Shown here: positions 1-11,563 of the stretch, in pieces
Layout: the number at the start of each line of letters is the position of its first letter
Numbering within the stretch: position 1 is the first letter of the stretch
Origin: Cryptomeria japonica
Taxonomy: Eukaryota; Streptophyta; Pinopsida; Cupressales; Cupressaceae
Assembly: GCF_030272615.1 (NCBI RefSeq)
Contig: NC_081406.1
Coordinates: forward strand, 185,541,770-185,605,769
Reading direction: 5' to 3'
DNA length: 64,000 nucleotides
Translations under genes and position numbers: made by a program
Notes under the pieces: generated by a model
What the model was told of the DNA's origin: nothing
The model's database searches: none
What the model saw: only the letters and a program-made list of their open reading frames with translations

Positions 1-2
1 GT

Positions 3-1783
3 TCAACTAGCTTCATGAAGAGGGACAACCCCTAACTAACTTATAAGATACTCAAAATTAGTCTTAGGCAAAGGTTTGGTAAAAATATCCGCAAGCTGCT
101 ACTTGGTAGAAACATTCTCTAAGATAACGTCTTTACTCTGAACTTTTTCCCTCAATAAATGATACTTCAATTCAATGTGCTTGGTTCGTGCGTGCAAAAC
201 AGGATTCTTGGAAATATTTATGGCACTTGTGTTATCACATTAAATCTTTATAGGTTCTGAAATATTCATCTTAAAACCTTCCAAAATGTCCCTCATCCAA
301 ATAGCCCATGTGCAATTTGTATAAGCTGCAACATACTCAACTTCAGCAGTAGATTGTGAAGTACAACTTTTCTTTTTACTACTCCATGAAACAAGCCTTC
401 CTCCAAGAAAAAATCCTCCATGGGTTGTTCTTTTTCGATCATCAACATTTTGTGCCCAATCAACATCTGTGTATGCCTTCAAATCAAAGTTTCCTCCATA
501 TTGATACCATAATCCATAGTCAACAGTACCTTTCAGGTATCTAAAGATTCTCTTGGTTGCTATCAGGTGTGTCTCCTTAGGATTCTTCTACAATCTAACA
601 ACTATGCCAACCACATGGGCTATGTCTGGTCTACTGTGAACAACATAGTGCAATTTTCCAATCATTGACTTGTATTCCTTCTCATCAACAGACTTAGATT
701 CATCTTCCTTGGACAACTTACAAACTATAACCATTGGTGTCCCAACTAGTTTACAATTATTCATGCCAAATGTCTTCAAAACCTCTTTCACATACTTAGA
801 GTGTGTAATGAAAATACCATTCTTCATTTGCTATATCTGCAAGCCTATGAAATTTTTTATTTCCCCTACTAAAGACATTTCAAACTCATTTTTCATTTCC
901 TTTGCAAAACTGTTGCTCATGACATCATTAACTCCAAATATAATATCATCAAGAAATACTTCTCTGACCAGTATTTCATCTCCTTTAGACTTGAGATATA
1001 TGTTACTATCATCACTAGAAATACTATCTTCATTAGATGTGTATGAAGCCTTTCATACCATGCTCTGGGTGCTTTCTTTAATCCATATAAAGCCTTATGC
1101 AATCTGCATACCATGTCTTTCTCATCAGTCAAAGCATAACCATCTAGCTGCTCTATGTATACCTCTTCTTCCAATATCCCATTAAAAAATGTAGACTTAA
1201 CATCCATTTGATATACCTTGAACTTTTTATGGGTTGTAAATGCAATTAAAGTTATAACACCTTCTAGTCTTGCTATTGGTAGGAAAGTCTCACCATAATC
1301 TTCTCCTTCTTGTGTATAACCCTTGAAGACTAATCTTTCCCTATTGTAAACTACAACACCATCTTCATTGAACTTGTTCTTGTATATCTATTTCGTACCT
1401 ATAACATTCTTATTTAACGATCGGGATGCTAGGGTTGAAGTGTTGTTCTTCTCAATTTGATTCAATTCCTCCTCCATAGCTTTACTCCAATGATCATTAC
1501 CAAATGCCTCTTTAGCAGCTCTTGGCTCAATGGTGGAGATCATGCAAGAATTCTCTCTGATTCTTCTTCTAGTTAGTAGTCTAGTATCCTTATCTCCAAT
1601 AATGTTCTCAAGATTGTGCTTCAGTCTCACATATCCAGGAATAACATGATCATTATCTTCAGGTTCAATTTCTTCATTGTCATCATCTTCTTCTAAATTT
1701 ATTTGTTCTGGTTGAACTGGTGCATCAAAATTTGTTTTTCTAGTTTCAGATTTCATAATTTCTGATTCTAAAAACAAATGCAA
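3..1783 (-). pseudogene. copia C1 reverse transcriptase and RNase H, broken
   Basis: This is the C-terminal half of the C1 polyprotein in several pieces. Recognisable blocks are SKAMEEELNQIEKNNT (about 1440-1490), the MDVKSTFFNG-EEVYIEQ reverse transcriptase core (1207-1130), YGLKKAPRAWYERL (about 1040-1090), and MIGKLHYVVHSRPDIA (about 610-665). The RNase H part is at 482-240 (YTDVDWAQNVDDRK, FFLGG, STAEVEY), then KNPVLHARTKH and QLADIFTKPLPK near 70-230. The frame finishes at a TGA at 3-5. Multiple stops and frameshifts are present, so it is inactive. Confidence 0.8.
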
Positions 1784-2159
1784 TGATCTTCATCCTTTCT
1801 CTCTGAACAAGTTCCTTCTGAGACTTTAGGAAATTCATCCACTCAAACATCAACACTCTCAACAATTCTCTATGTTCAGTTGTTAAAACATTTGTAGGCC
1901 TTACTCTTGTTGGAATAGCGAAGAAATATGCCTTCATCACTTTTAGCCTCAAATTCGCTAATGTAATCACCTCTCTTAATAAAAAATTTGCTTCCAAATA
2001 TCTTAAAATAGCTAACATCAAGTGATCTTCCATACCAATATTCATAAGGAGTCTTTTCCTTACCTCTCTTTACCATAACCCGATTCATTGTGTAAACAGT
2101 TGTGCTGACAACTTCTCTCCAAAAGGTTTTCACTACACCTCCTTGTATCAACATTGTCC

Positions 2160-3060
2160 TAGCAGCTTCAACAACTGACTAGTTGTTCCTTTCTATGATA
2201 CCATTCTATTGTGGTGTACTTGGTGCAAAAAGTTGTCATTTGATACCATTCTCTTCATAGTACCTAGTGAATTCCTTAGAAGTAAATTCATCCCCTTGAT
2301 CTGTCCTCGGACATTTTATCTTCTTACCACTCTCTTTCTCTACTAAGGCCTTGAATTCCTTGAACTTACCAAAAGCTTCAGTTTTATCCTTCAAGAATGT
2401 GACCCACATCATCCTTGAGAAATCATCAGTGAGAATCATAAAATATCTATCACCTTGAATGATTTTTGTTCTTATGGGTCCACAAAGATTTGTATGAACC
2501 AAATCTAACAAGTGCTCCACTGAAAAGGATTTGCTTTTGAAAGTTGAAGAAGTCATCTTTCCTAACTGACATTCTTTGCAAAGAGCATTAACCGGTTTGT
2601 CTAACTGAGGCAAACCTCTGACTATCTTGGACGTACTCACTTTAACAATGTTATCAAATTTTATATGACAAAATCTCATATGCCAAAGTGAGGTATCATC
2701 TATTTTTGCAATAAAACATTTGCTAACTTTAGAATTAAGATCAAATAGGTTACCTTTAGTTTGTTTCCTCGTTGCAATCAATTCACCTTTGTTTTCAAAA
2801 ATTTTGCACATACCATTTTTAAACTCCAGTGGGTATCCTTTGTCATTAAGTTGTGCCACACTCAAAAGATTGTTCTTTAGTCCTCCAACCCAATAGACAT
2901 CATCTACACTTCTCTTTCCATCAAGAAAAATAAATCCTTTACCTTTAACCATGCAAGGTGAGTCATTTCCAAATCTAACAACATCGCCATCAAATTCTTA
3001 CAAGGAAAGAAATTTGCTCCGATCACTGGTCATATGATGTGAACAACCACTATCAATGAT
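2160..3060 (-). pseudogene. copia C1 protease and integrase, catalytic residue lost
   Basis: The protease active site WIIDSGCSHHMTSD is readable near 3015-3060. The GAG-pre-integrase region follows with LLSVAQL and an HHCC zinc finger (CHIKFDN, then CKECQLGK). In the integrase core the first catalytic Asp, normally in HTDLCGP, reads Asn (HTNLCGP). The second is present in RTDQGDEF, and the Glu is present in NGIIERNN near 2185-2200. Stop codons at QLF-, PQ-NG and NN-SV break the frame. The D-to-N change (GAT to AAT) would kill strand transfer. Several stops can be explained by G-to-A or C-to-T change. Confidence 0.8.
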
Positions 3061-3239
3061 CCAATCATCAGAGTTATCCATCCTTGATACTAATGCCTTC
3101 TGGTATGATATCTCTTCCTTAGTAGCTACAAACACAATATCTTCACTAGCATCATCACCAGATTTTTCATCAGTGATACCACTATCAATAGAAATAAGAC
3201 AATCTCTTTTGCCTTTACCCTTATACTTCTTGAATTTAT

Positions 3240-4094
3240 CTCTCTTGTGTTAATTTTCACCATTAGGACAATTAGCTGCTATGTGACCAATCTTGTTGCA
3301 TGCAAAACATTTTAAAGGTAATTTACCTCTATATTTGCAAGTGCCTCTAGGAAACCGCTTTGCCAACAATGCTTCAAGCTCCACTAAACTATCTTCATCA
3401 TCAACATCTTTCTGAATCTAGATTCATAATCACAACTAGTATCTCTACTTTTTCTCATAGATGGGTTAGAAATAGAAGCTTTAAATGTAGACTCATATTT
3501 TTGTACACTACCATCATAACCATTTAATTCAAAAGCAGTAAGCTTGCCAATGATGGACTCAAGAGTTACCTTATTTTTTTTAATGGACTTCAACTCCTGA
3601 ATAGATGCAACTCGAATAATATAGTATGGTAATAGGGTTCTCAGTACCTTACTGATCACTGTGGAATCTTCCACTTTCTCTCCTGCACTCTTAATTTTAC
3701 CAACTATCTCTTTTATCCTTTGACCATACTACTAGATATTCTCACCTTCAGATATCCTCATGTCATCAAACTTTCCTCTTAGACTCTCCTCTTTAGCAAT
3801 ATTAACATGTTCATCACCACTATAAATCTCTTCAAGTTTTTTCCATAATTCATATGTAGTTTCAAGACCATGAACATCCACATATTCAACATTAGAAAGG
3901 GAACTGATAATGGCCTCTAGTGCTTGGTGTTTTTCTTTCTTTTGACCATCATTTAGAGTTCTAGTAGGTGCAATATACTTAGTCTCTATATGATCCCAAT
4001 ACTGACTTCCTAGACTCTTGATGTAAATCTTCATTGCATCGCTCCATATCCTATAGTTTTCTTTGTTGAACTTTGGTCCTTCCTTCTTCATCAT
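3240..4094 (-). pseudogene. copia C1 gag with CCHC zinc knuckle, broken
   Basis: This is the nucleocapsid/capsid precursor of element C1. The start at 4094 (MMKKEGPKFN) lies about 55 bases downstream of the primer binding site, as expected for copia gag. The N-terminal part (YRIWSDAMKIYIKSLG) matches the DUF4219/UBN2-type copia gag domain. A second block at 3674-3384 carries the distal part after stops. The zinc knuckle CFACNKIGHIAANC (CX2CX4HX4C) lies near 3260-3310 and is followed within a few codons by an in-frame stop. Family assignment is secure; the gene cannot be translated whole. Confidence 0.8.
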
Positions 4095-4150
4095 GATCTA
4101 GCAGATCTTTTCCTCAAGTTGTTAGGCTCAGGCCTTAGAGGACTTGAGAT

Positions 4151-4162
4151 GCTCTGATACCA
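4151..4162 (-). other. Primer binding site of copia C1
   Basis: The minus strand reads TGGTATCAGAGC, the standard copia primer binding site complementary to the 3' end of initiator methionine tRNA. It sits two bases inside the LTR boundary and 57 bases upstream of the gag start. Confidence 0.9.
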
Positions 4163-4164
4163 AT

Positions 4165-5327
4165 TGATGGTATGATGAAATAATAAGTATCAGGTAGATT
4201 ACTGAGAGGGGGGGGGGTGAATCAGTAAATAGAAAAACTGATACAAACTTCCCAAACTCAAACTCAATCTCTCAAATTAAACTTATCAATGAAATACCAC
4301 TATCAATATCAATACTCACAAGAATACCGATTAACTATTATAGAAACTTATTAGTAAACAACACTAAACTTGTAAACATCCAAACAGTTTATCATATGTC
4401 AATATCTCATCTCTCAATGCTTCCAGTTATCATTCCTTATTAGAAATAGTTAATCAAATCAACAATAAGATCATAACCATAAAAACATTCACCACATGAC
4501 ATAAGTATTTATACGTGGAAAACCCAAATAGGTAAAAACCACGGTGAGATGAGACTCACAAGAAAATATTTGAACTCTTCTAAAGTTCGTCCTGTTAGGA
4601 GCCTAGCTTGTTAAAGCTTTTACAAAAGTCCTGTCAAGAACTGATCCTATTAGGAATCACCCGATTAAGGGATTTGACTACAAATGCCTTGTTAGAATCA
4701 AATACCCTATAAGGAGTAACCTCACTAGAGGATTTGAAAATCCAATCTAATGGACCACCTTGTTAGAGGATTTAATAAGTAACCAATCTTGTTAGAGCTT
4801 ACCTCGTTAGGGGATTTCAATTCTTCTGTAATTGTAAGAGAACAACATGAGTTTCTTGATCTATTTGAATAACACTACATTTCCTTGATCAAATCCATTT
4901 AAGCTTCTATCTTCCTTTACTCAAGCTGCAGACTTATTCTTTGATTTGACAACCACACACTCAACTAATTTCTATCAATTCTTTCCAACACTAAACAAAA
5001 CAATTTCATCAACCTTAAATACAAATCAATTAGGTCAGTAAAACAACAAAAATCTAATCCTCTCATCATTGATATTACAAACAAGTTGGTACAAGCATGG
5101 CTGTTGGATTTCATAGAAATCTCTACACATTGATCAAGGAAACCTCAACCACTCCTTGATTACCGCTTCATCGAGCTCAGTAACTCCTCACGTGCTTTGC
5201 ATTAGATGCAATACATTTTGGTCATTCCCTAGACAAACAATCACGCCAAAAAAAATTGAACTTGTCTTCATACAATGACCTTACATGTCACCATCATTAC
5301 TGCTCAACATCACATCATAAACCAACA
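4165..5327 (-). repeat. 5' LTR of copia C1
   Basis: The left edge is TG at 4165, two bases from the PBS. The right edge is inferred: ACCAACA at 5321-5327 gives a minus-strand LTR start TGTTGGTTTATG, parallel to the TGTTGGTATTTT start of the copia LTR at 26291-27345, and a similar length (1163 versus 1055 bases). A long G-run at 4208-4217 and a TACGTGGAAAACCC block near 4512 match that LTR. The right edge could be off by tens of bases because the partner LTR is not in the window. Confidence 0.55.
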
Positions 5328-6600
5328 TAACCAATTCAACAACTTTAATTGGTTAGGGTTTAACAAAAACACTGGTAGGGTTTACTAGCTAGATCCACAC
5401 TTGCAACTCAATAATGTTTGAATCCTGAGATGGATAGAACAAACTAACATTACAAATATAAAATTAAATGAGGATATTGATTTAAAATCTCTAAGAATCT
5501 CCCCAATCTATAAGATCAGTGCCTTATCCAAGGGCAATAGAGTCATACATCAATCTATAAATGAAAACCTCTATTCCAAATCCAATTTATTTGAAGAAAG
5601 ATATCCTTGCATTAATGCCTTACAAAAATGCATTTTGAGCTCAAACAGAGGATCATACACATCCAAACAATAATTCAGATTCATAATTTTTGCTCATAGA
5701 ATTTAAATCCCTTTTGGAAAGGATGCCTAAGAAAAAGAATTACACTCTCATTTAGGAGGATAAACCAAAACTCCCTTGAAGACTAGATTTATTGAAAATG
5801 AAGAATGCCTAAAGACAATCCAATAAATTGTATATGCCTTACATATATGTGACTACAACAGAAAACATTTACAACAAGAAGAAACTCTATTCTATGGAAA
5901 AGGACATTGCCCTGTACAATTTTGAAGAGAACTCAGAATTGGAAGCCATGAAAACTAGAGCCACCCTCACAGAATTCTGGAACCCTTACAATGAGAATAA
6001 AATTGGAATAAGAAGGAGAGGGAAAAAGATTAGGTCTGCATAACACACTTCCAAGTGTCCCTTTTTCTACTTCATAACTGCATTCCTCATCTTGAGCGCT
6101 TTTCGGTGATATATAATACTTCATATTTTGGGCAAAAATGGACCTCTAGGCGAATTAATTATGTATGTGGCTTTGTCATTTAAATTTTTTGACTTTCTTG
6201 TATAGTTGAGACTATACATTTAATTTTTATTTTTCATCCATTTTTGCCTTTGATTTTGGCATGACACCCTACCACATGGCAATCTCTGATTGTCTTACAG
6301 GGTCCACTAGGTGCCACCTCAGATGACACCTCATCCATCCACCATGTGTCGGCCACCTAACCACCAACTAAACCTGCAAACTGGCTTTCGCCATTTCACA
6401 ATGGCTAAACTTATAGCATCTTCACTAGTTAAGATGGCCTTCCTCTACAAAATTTGTCCGCCTTGGGATCTAGCTGGTCGTTGCTTAGTCAACCTCCTCA
6501 GTCACCTTGGGATCCATGCCCACGCACATGGGGTTCACCTTGGGTGCCCTTAGTACCTTGCGTCAAAAGCCTTTAAGGCTTTGACATTATACATTAGTGT
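5328..6600. other. Unassigned intergenic DNA
   Basis: AT-rich sequence. The short open frame at 5828-6043 has no recognisable domain. I see no RNA gene or clear element ends. The part from 6250 to 6560 is more GC-rich and reads like a promoter-proximal region, with several CCACC and ATCCA runs. Confidence 0.4.
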
Positions 6601-6608
6601 CTTATTTC

Positions 6609-6619
6609 TTATAAATAGC
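6609..6619 (+). promoter_or_regulatory. TATA-box-like site
   Basis: TTATAAATAGC lies in a locally GC-richer context and is followed by CCCACTTCCCAAC. It is a good TATA-box match, but no start site or downstream gene is visible, so it may belong to an unrecognised LTR or a lost gene. Confidence 0.3.
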
Positions 6620-6829
6620 TTAAAATCCCACTTCCCAACAAATGTGGGATAATGCACTTCGCCTGGGACTACACTTTTGAAGATCTTCTGAGTAGTTTTT
6701 AATGGGAGTTTTGCATTTGCTAGAGTTTATAATGCACCTTGCTTCATACAAAACATAGAGAGACTGCTGCCAGGGTCGAAATTGTATTTGCCATACACAT
6801 TAATTTGTTTTAAACTTCTTTGCCCATCC

Positions 6830-7482
6830 ACCATATCAAGGAGGAGGCTGCCCTGTGCATTTGTTTGGGAATTTCTGCAGCTGCCAAAGCCATCATGTGG
6901 GGAGGGATTCTACAAATTTCTTTATTTATGAGGTTTTATTGCCTCATCTAACCATATGCCACATTCTAGAAGGAGGAGATACCCCAAGAAATTGCTTAAA
7001 ATTTTTCTGCTACACTCCTTCTCCACCACGTGAGCTAAGTCTTTGGTTGGCAATTTGTTTCTGGCAGCCTTCTTGAACTTCATATCCAACACCTTCTGCA
7101 GCCCCTAAACTCCACTCCACATTGGCATTTCCTCCCTCTAGCTCACGACATGGGGGAAGAATTTGGATCTGCAGCAAATTCTATTTAACTGAAAACTTTA
7201 ATAATTGCCCACTCCAGTAGTAGAGAGGACTAGAAAAGGTCACAGCCCTTGGGAGGAGTGGATCAGTAATAACATTTGCTAAAAGTCTCTGAAAATTTTC
7301 CTCCACCATTCACGTAGAGGGAAAATTACCTTGCATAGCCAAATTTGTTTGGAAACTTTTTACTGTTCCTCCTCCACCATTCACGTGAGGGGAAGAATTT
7401 GCTAAGGTTGAATTTGATCAAAGTTTTCTGTACTCTTTTTAATGCCTCTCTCTAGCTATCACGTGCCATAGCAGGAAGGAGA
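6830..7482. repeat. Degenerate tandem repeat with CACGTG-containing units
   Basis: Units of roughly 70-90 bases recur with variation. Each contains a CCACCATTCACGTGAG-like core followed by GGGAAGAATTTG-like and TTTTCTG-like parts. The cores are near 7022, 7303, 7373 and 7455. The unit continues on the far side of the CACTA element (17632 onward, GGATTGCATTGGTTTG), which suggests that the transposon landed inside this array. Confidence 0.4.
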
Positions 7483-7720
7483 CACTAATACATTTAGCCT
7501 AAAATTCCGATGGAGGTTTTCGACAGAGAAGGTATATTGTGATCAAACTTGATTTTTTTTTGAAAAAATGCCTGATTTCGTCGGAATTTCAAGGATAATG
7601 CAACATTTGGTTTCGACGGAGAAGGAATTGGCAATGACATTAGGGTTTTTTTAGAAAAAGTGCCCGCGTTCGTCAAAATTCCAACGACCACGTGCATTAC
7701 TTTAAAAAAAAGGAAAGACC
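7483..7720. repeat. Left TIR and subterminal repeats of the CACTA element
   Basis: CACTAATACATTTAGCC starts the element. Inside it, short CpG-bearing motifs recur in both directions (TTTTCGACAG, TTTCGTCGGAAT, TTTCGACGGAG, TTCGTCAAAATT). These are typical of the subterminal transposase-binding repeats of CACTA elements. Confidence 0.75.
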
Positions 7721-7781
7721 AAGTCATTTCATAAATCCCGCCTCTCATTCGACGTCCTGCCTCTGTAGCGAACCTGTGTAG

Positions 7782-8374
7782 ATCATTGGTGTGACAAACA
7801 TGGCCACAGTGGGGAATGGGGGAACAAAGTGCCAAGGGCTGGCACATAACCAGCAAGGACGACTGCAAGGGAGCCCAAAATGGGTTGCATAAATGGCAAT
7901 GCCCGAGCCTCCGTCAACAACAATAAGAGCTATAGATAGAGGAAGATGACTGATCATTGGTGTGACAAACACAGTCGTAGTGGGGAACGGGGGAATGAAG
8001 TGTGCTTGCATGGCAAAAACTCGTGTTTGGTAAGAAGAAATTCATTCTATCCTATCTTCCATATAATGAATGCCTATTTCCATTGGTAAGAGAAGATTTC
8101 ATTTACTATGTGTTTGAATTGTTGTGTAGAAAACGGTGGAGTCATTTGTAATAATTCTATCTGTCATGCAAATGGTGTATGGAGTGGTACTCATTCTCTC
8201 GCATCACTATATAGAAGAATGTACAAGGGTTGCCCTTTCTTGCAACCATTGTGTTTTACATTCTTTAAAACATTTTGAAGTTCATGGGCACAAAGTGCCA
8301 AGGGCTGGCACATAACCAACGAGGACGACCACAAGGGAGCCCAAAATGGGTTGTGTAAATGACGATGCCCAGGC
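7782..8374. repeat. Two interleaved direct-repeat pairs in the CACTA left arm
   Basis: A unit with GGTGTGACAAACA and TGGGGAA is present at about 7782-7826 and again at about 7950-8000. A second 86-base unit containing AGTGCCAAGGGCTGGCACAT is present at about 7824-7909 and 8289-8374. The small open frames here are by-products of the repeat. The origin is unknown. Confidence 0.6.
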
Positions 8375-8379
8375 CTTCA

Positions 8380-9400
8380 TGAACCTGTGCTCGGAGCATG
8401 AAAATGATGATGATTAAAGGATCACTTACAAAAAAATGAGTTTGTATTTTTTGTGAGAGTAATGCTTGTGAGTAAAGGGCTAGCAACCAAAGGGGCCAGT
8501 TTAAGGAAAGTAAGGATCACGAGACTTGTTTTATTGCTTAGTAAAATTTTGAATATATTTGTTCTGATTGATGAAATGAATTATTTCAATTTGAGCCATA
8601 TCAATGAGATGAATCAAAGAACAAGTAGCAAATTTTTTGTTGGTGTAATAGGGATATTACCTAGCTGCTTCCACTATTAGGTCATTTTCATGCCTTATCA
8701 TTTAAGTTTACTTAAGGTATACATAGGATACTTATCACTTTATGTCTCATATCATAAGATTAAGATACTTTCATAATCTTATGATATCCTACATGTCTCA
8801 TCTTGACCTATATAATCAAGGGGTTCTATTTATAATCTCATTCATTCATATTGTAAACTTACATTCATTGATAGGAATATAGTTTATTCGTGTCATATTG
8901 ATCTTCTCATTTTGTTGTGCTTTCCATTAGACCTCTAGATCTTGGGTGGCTATCTCCATAGTCAAATCTTAAAATATTTACCTTTCTAGATTCTATAAAA
9001 GAAATTGTTTTATCAAGAATATCATATGGAATAGCTTCTAAATATTTGCATTTGATAACAATATTTTTAGAGCATTTTTCTTTATAGGAAAATAATCTAA
9101 ACTAGACTTTTTTTTTCAAGCTAAGACAAAACAAAGTAAGGTAGTAAAATAATCACTTTCTCTAAATTGAGATTTTTTGGCAAAATTTTCCAAAAAAATC
9201 TCTAAATTAGTCACATAAACATACTTTCTCACTATCTTCTCCTCCATATAACCCCTTGGATCAAATAAGGGCATAATTCTGAATTCTCTCAAGTTATACA
9301 TAGTAATATCTTTGTCACATTGTTTTAAGTTTCATATCTTATGGAAGTGGTTACTCTTGTCATATGATTGCTATTGTGTAGATGGGTCCTTGAGCCCTGG
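8380..9400. other. Unassigned interior of the CACTA element
   Basis: AT-rich. A perfect 14-bp hairpin is at 8749-8762/8774-8787 (ATATCATAAGATTA and its complement, 11-base loop). A TATA-like TTTATAATC near 8829 makes a small solo LTR in 8640-8950 possible, but I could not fix ends or a target duplication. Confidence 0.3.
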
Positions 9401-9790
9401 TTTAATCCCATTTTTTTTATCTATATCAAAGATATTCTTGGCATCCTCAATCAATGGCGATCAAGCTCTCCCTACCCAGATTAACCTATCTCTAAATTTG
9501 GAAAATGGGTGCAGAAGTTTGAGTATGAGTACTCTTTGGTTATTTGTCATGCTTGTAAGGAGAAAAATAAGAATGAAACTTTCCCTATTTCCTAGGAGAT
9601 TCAAAATATTGATTCTAATCAAGAGAGTTCCCCTTTGGATTGTTCAAGGATATATAATGCTTTGGGTTCTAATGATGGATGTGCCAATGATATTATGTCC
9701 CTTCATTGTCTCAAGAAAATAGGATTTGGAGAGAAGGGTCCTTCCTTTGTGCTCAATCAAAGAGCTTTGGATCAATTTTTTAAACCACCC
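9400..9790 (+). pseudogene. Zinc-knuckle (DUF4283-like) protein fragment inside CACTA
   Basis: Reading across one probable frameshift, the strand gives INGDQALPTQINLSL, then WVQKFEYEYSLVICHACKEK, then GCANDIMSLHCLKKIG. The pattern of a strand ending in INL, a Trp-Val-Gln, Glu-Tyr-Glu and CX2C resembles the DUF4283/zf-CCHC_4 proteins found in plant LINE-type ORF1 and related genes. An in-frame stop and the frameshift show that it is dead. It is a plausible captured or inserted fragment; the family call is tentative. Confidence 0.35.
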
Positions 9791-11490
9791 TAATTTTAGG
9801 ATGGTTCATTTTTGCTTTAGTTATTCTGCCTCTTGTTGTTTTGTTGTTTTGGAGCTATTTTGTTTTATTGTTTTGTTGGGATTAATGCTTCATCTTTCTC
9901 TTTGCACAAGGGATCGGGGCCCTTTCAAAATCCCTTCTTATCTAATTAAAAACACTCAATGATGATGGATCATTATAGTCCCCCCTCTATGCTTGGATTT
10001 AAAAATAGAATGAACTCTAACTACTTGTTTAATTCTAATAGAATATGACATTAGGGTACCTAGGTAGCATAACAGGTTGTTCACTAAATTCTTCCACCTT
10101 AATAATAGTTAATGTTAAGGATTGAATGAAACAAACTCTTGTTCATGGATCACCTTCTTAGCCTCCTATGGAAGTCATTCTTTGTGTGGTCTACCATGAC
10201 CATAATCAGGGTCTTAATAAATGTATTAGATACTCTCTATTATCAATACGAGAGTTATCATAATATAGTCATGGCGAGTGGTTACAAATAAGATTAGTGG
10301 GTCCATAGTTCCCACTTGGTTTGTACTTAGAAACATTATCATTTCTTAGTTGTATGGAAACTACAAATTCATGCATCTAGGCAACAATACACACTAGCTA
10401 TTATATGATTCCACTAATGAGAAAAGCCTAGTCAATCTTATAGTTTGTGGAATTAGTCATATCCCTCATATAGAATATCTATATATGGAGTATTCTTGCC
10501 TATAGATTACCTATTATTTTGCTTAATAATGTGATTATTTCACATACATCATAAAAGTGCCCTTCTAATATGTTTGTGCATCAATCTTGAAACCATATTT
10601 TTATTAACCAACCAATGATAAGAATTATCTTAAACACACCTCTATATTTGAATCCCACTAGCTTTGATAATCAACCATAATAACCTTAACAATGCATCGA
10701 CGACAACAATGCCTAATAAATCATCAATTGTCTTGGGTGAATTTAGACAAACCCATCAAATCCACTAATCTCCCTTGCATCCCAATATGGTTGTTGGAAC
10801 AAGGTTGGGAGATTGAAGAGATATAAGGAACATTTCAACTTCCAAAATACCAAAGGAACAAAAATAATTAGCTAACACATCTTCTTTTGGGAATTTTTGT
10901 ATTTAGTTCTTCCTTTGCAAATCAACATACCCTATTTTGGTTTCCCAAATATTTACTAAATAACTTTAAAGATAAATTGGGAAGAGAATCCATCATATAG
11001 ATATTTCTTTTCAACAGCCTTAGAGGACATTATTTTGTCTATCATTTATTATAATAGCTAATACCCAATTTTTTTATAAGATAACAAGCAAAACCTCCTC
11101 TTCACAAACTATGTTTTCCTTAATAATCCAAGAATGAAAAAAGGAACCCACATTAAAATTACTTACTCCCTACCATGAAGGCAAAAGAACATCCAATTTA
11201 AAGATTGATGTACCAAAAGGAAAGAAATATCACCTCAATATCTGTCTTGAACTTATACATTGAATCTATACACACGAGAATCCCCTCAATAACTCTCTCA
11301 CAACTTTCAATGCTAGAAGAATGAGTGTTTTCACAAGACTTTCATACTATGATATTTATATCAAAATTCACTTGCATAGTTTTAGAGTCAAGCTGACCCA
11401 TTCTCATGAGTAGTTTACATGAACCCCTCATAAGAATGGATCACTTAGTACTCATTTCATCAAAGTGATGCTCATAGCGGTGAAGCATTA
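9791..11490. other. Unassigned AT-rich interior of the CACTA element
   Basis: No reading frame with recognisable domains and no RNA gene seen. Probably old non-coding transposon or host sequence carried within the element. Confidence 0.35.
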
Positions 11491-11492
11491 GG

Positions 11493-11563
11493 GATTCCTA
11501 GGAGGTCACCCATACTAATACTACTCTAAATCAAGCACGTTTAACCATGTAGATTATCCCAAG
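11493..11563 (-). pseudogene. 5S rRNA-derived fragment
   Basis: The plus strand shows GGAGGTCACCCATACTAATA followed by CTACTCTAAATCAAGCACGTTTAA. This is the reverse complement of the 3' half of plant 5S rRNA (AAGCGTGCTTGGGC, GTAGTACTAGGATGGGTGACC, CTGGGAAG in consensus), with scattered changes. The remaining 5' part is very degenerate. It is a 5S pseudogene or part of a 5S-derived SINE carried within the CACTA element, not a functional 5S gene. Confidence 0.7.

Larger units (their letters stand above)
1..5327 (-). mobile_element. Ty1/copia retrotransposon C1, decayed, 3' end outside window
   Basis: This is a copia-type LTR retrotransposon on the minus strand. Reading right to left, the order is 5' LTR, primer binding site, gag with zinc knuckle, protease, integrase, reverse transcriptase and RNase H, which is the copia order. 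The reading frame is broken by many stops and shifts. The polyprotein ends at about position 3, so the 3' LTR lies left of the window. The LTR shares a G-run followed by GAATCAGT, and an ACGTGGAAA block, with the copia element at 20657-27345, so the two belong to related lineages (SIRE/Maximus-like is my guess). Confidence 0.85.

Noticed and set aside
4151-4162. tRNA gene near TGGTATCAGAGC sites
   Set aside because: These are primer binding sites complementary to a tRNA 3' end, with no cloverleaf around them.
8640-8950. Small solo LTR around the ATATCATAAGATTA hairpin
   Set aside because: TATA-like and TG-start features exist, but no matching end or target duplication could be fixed.
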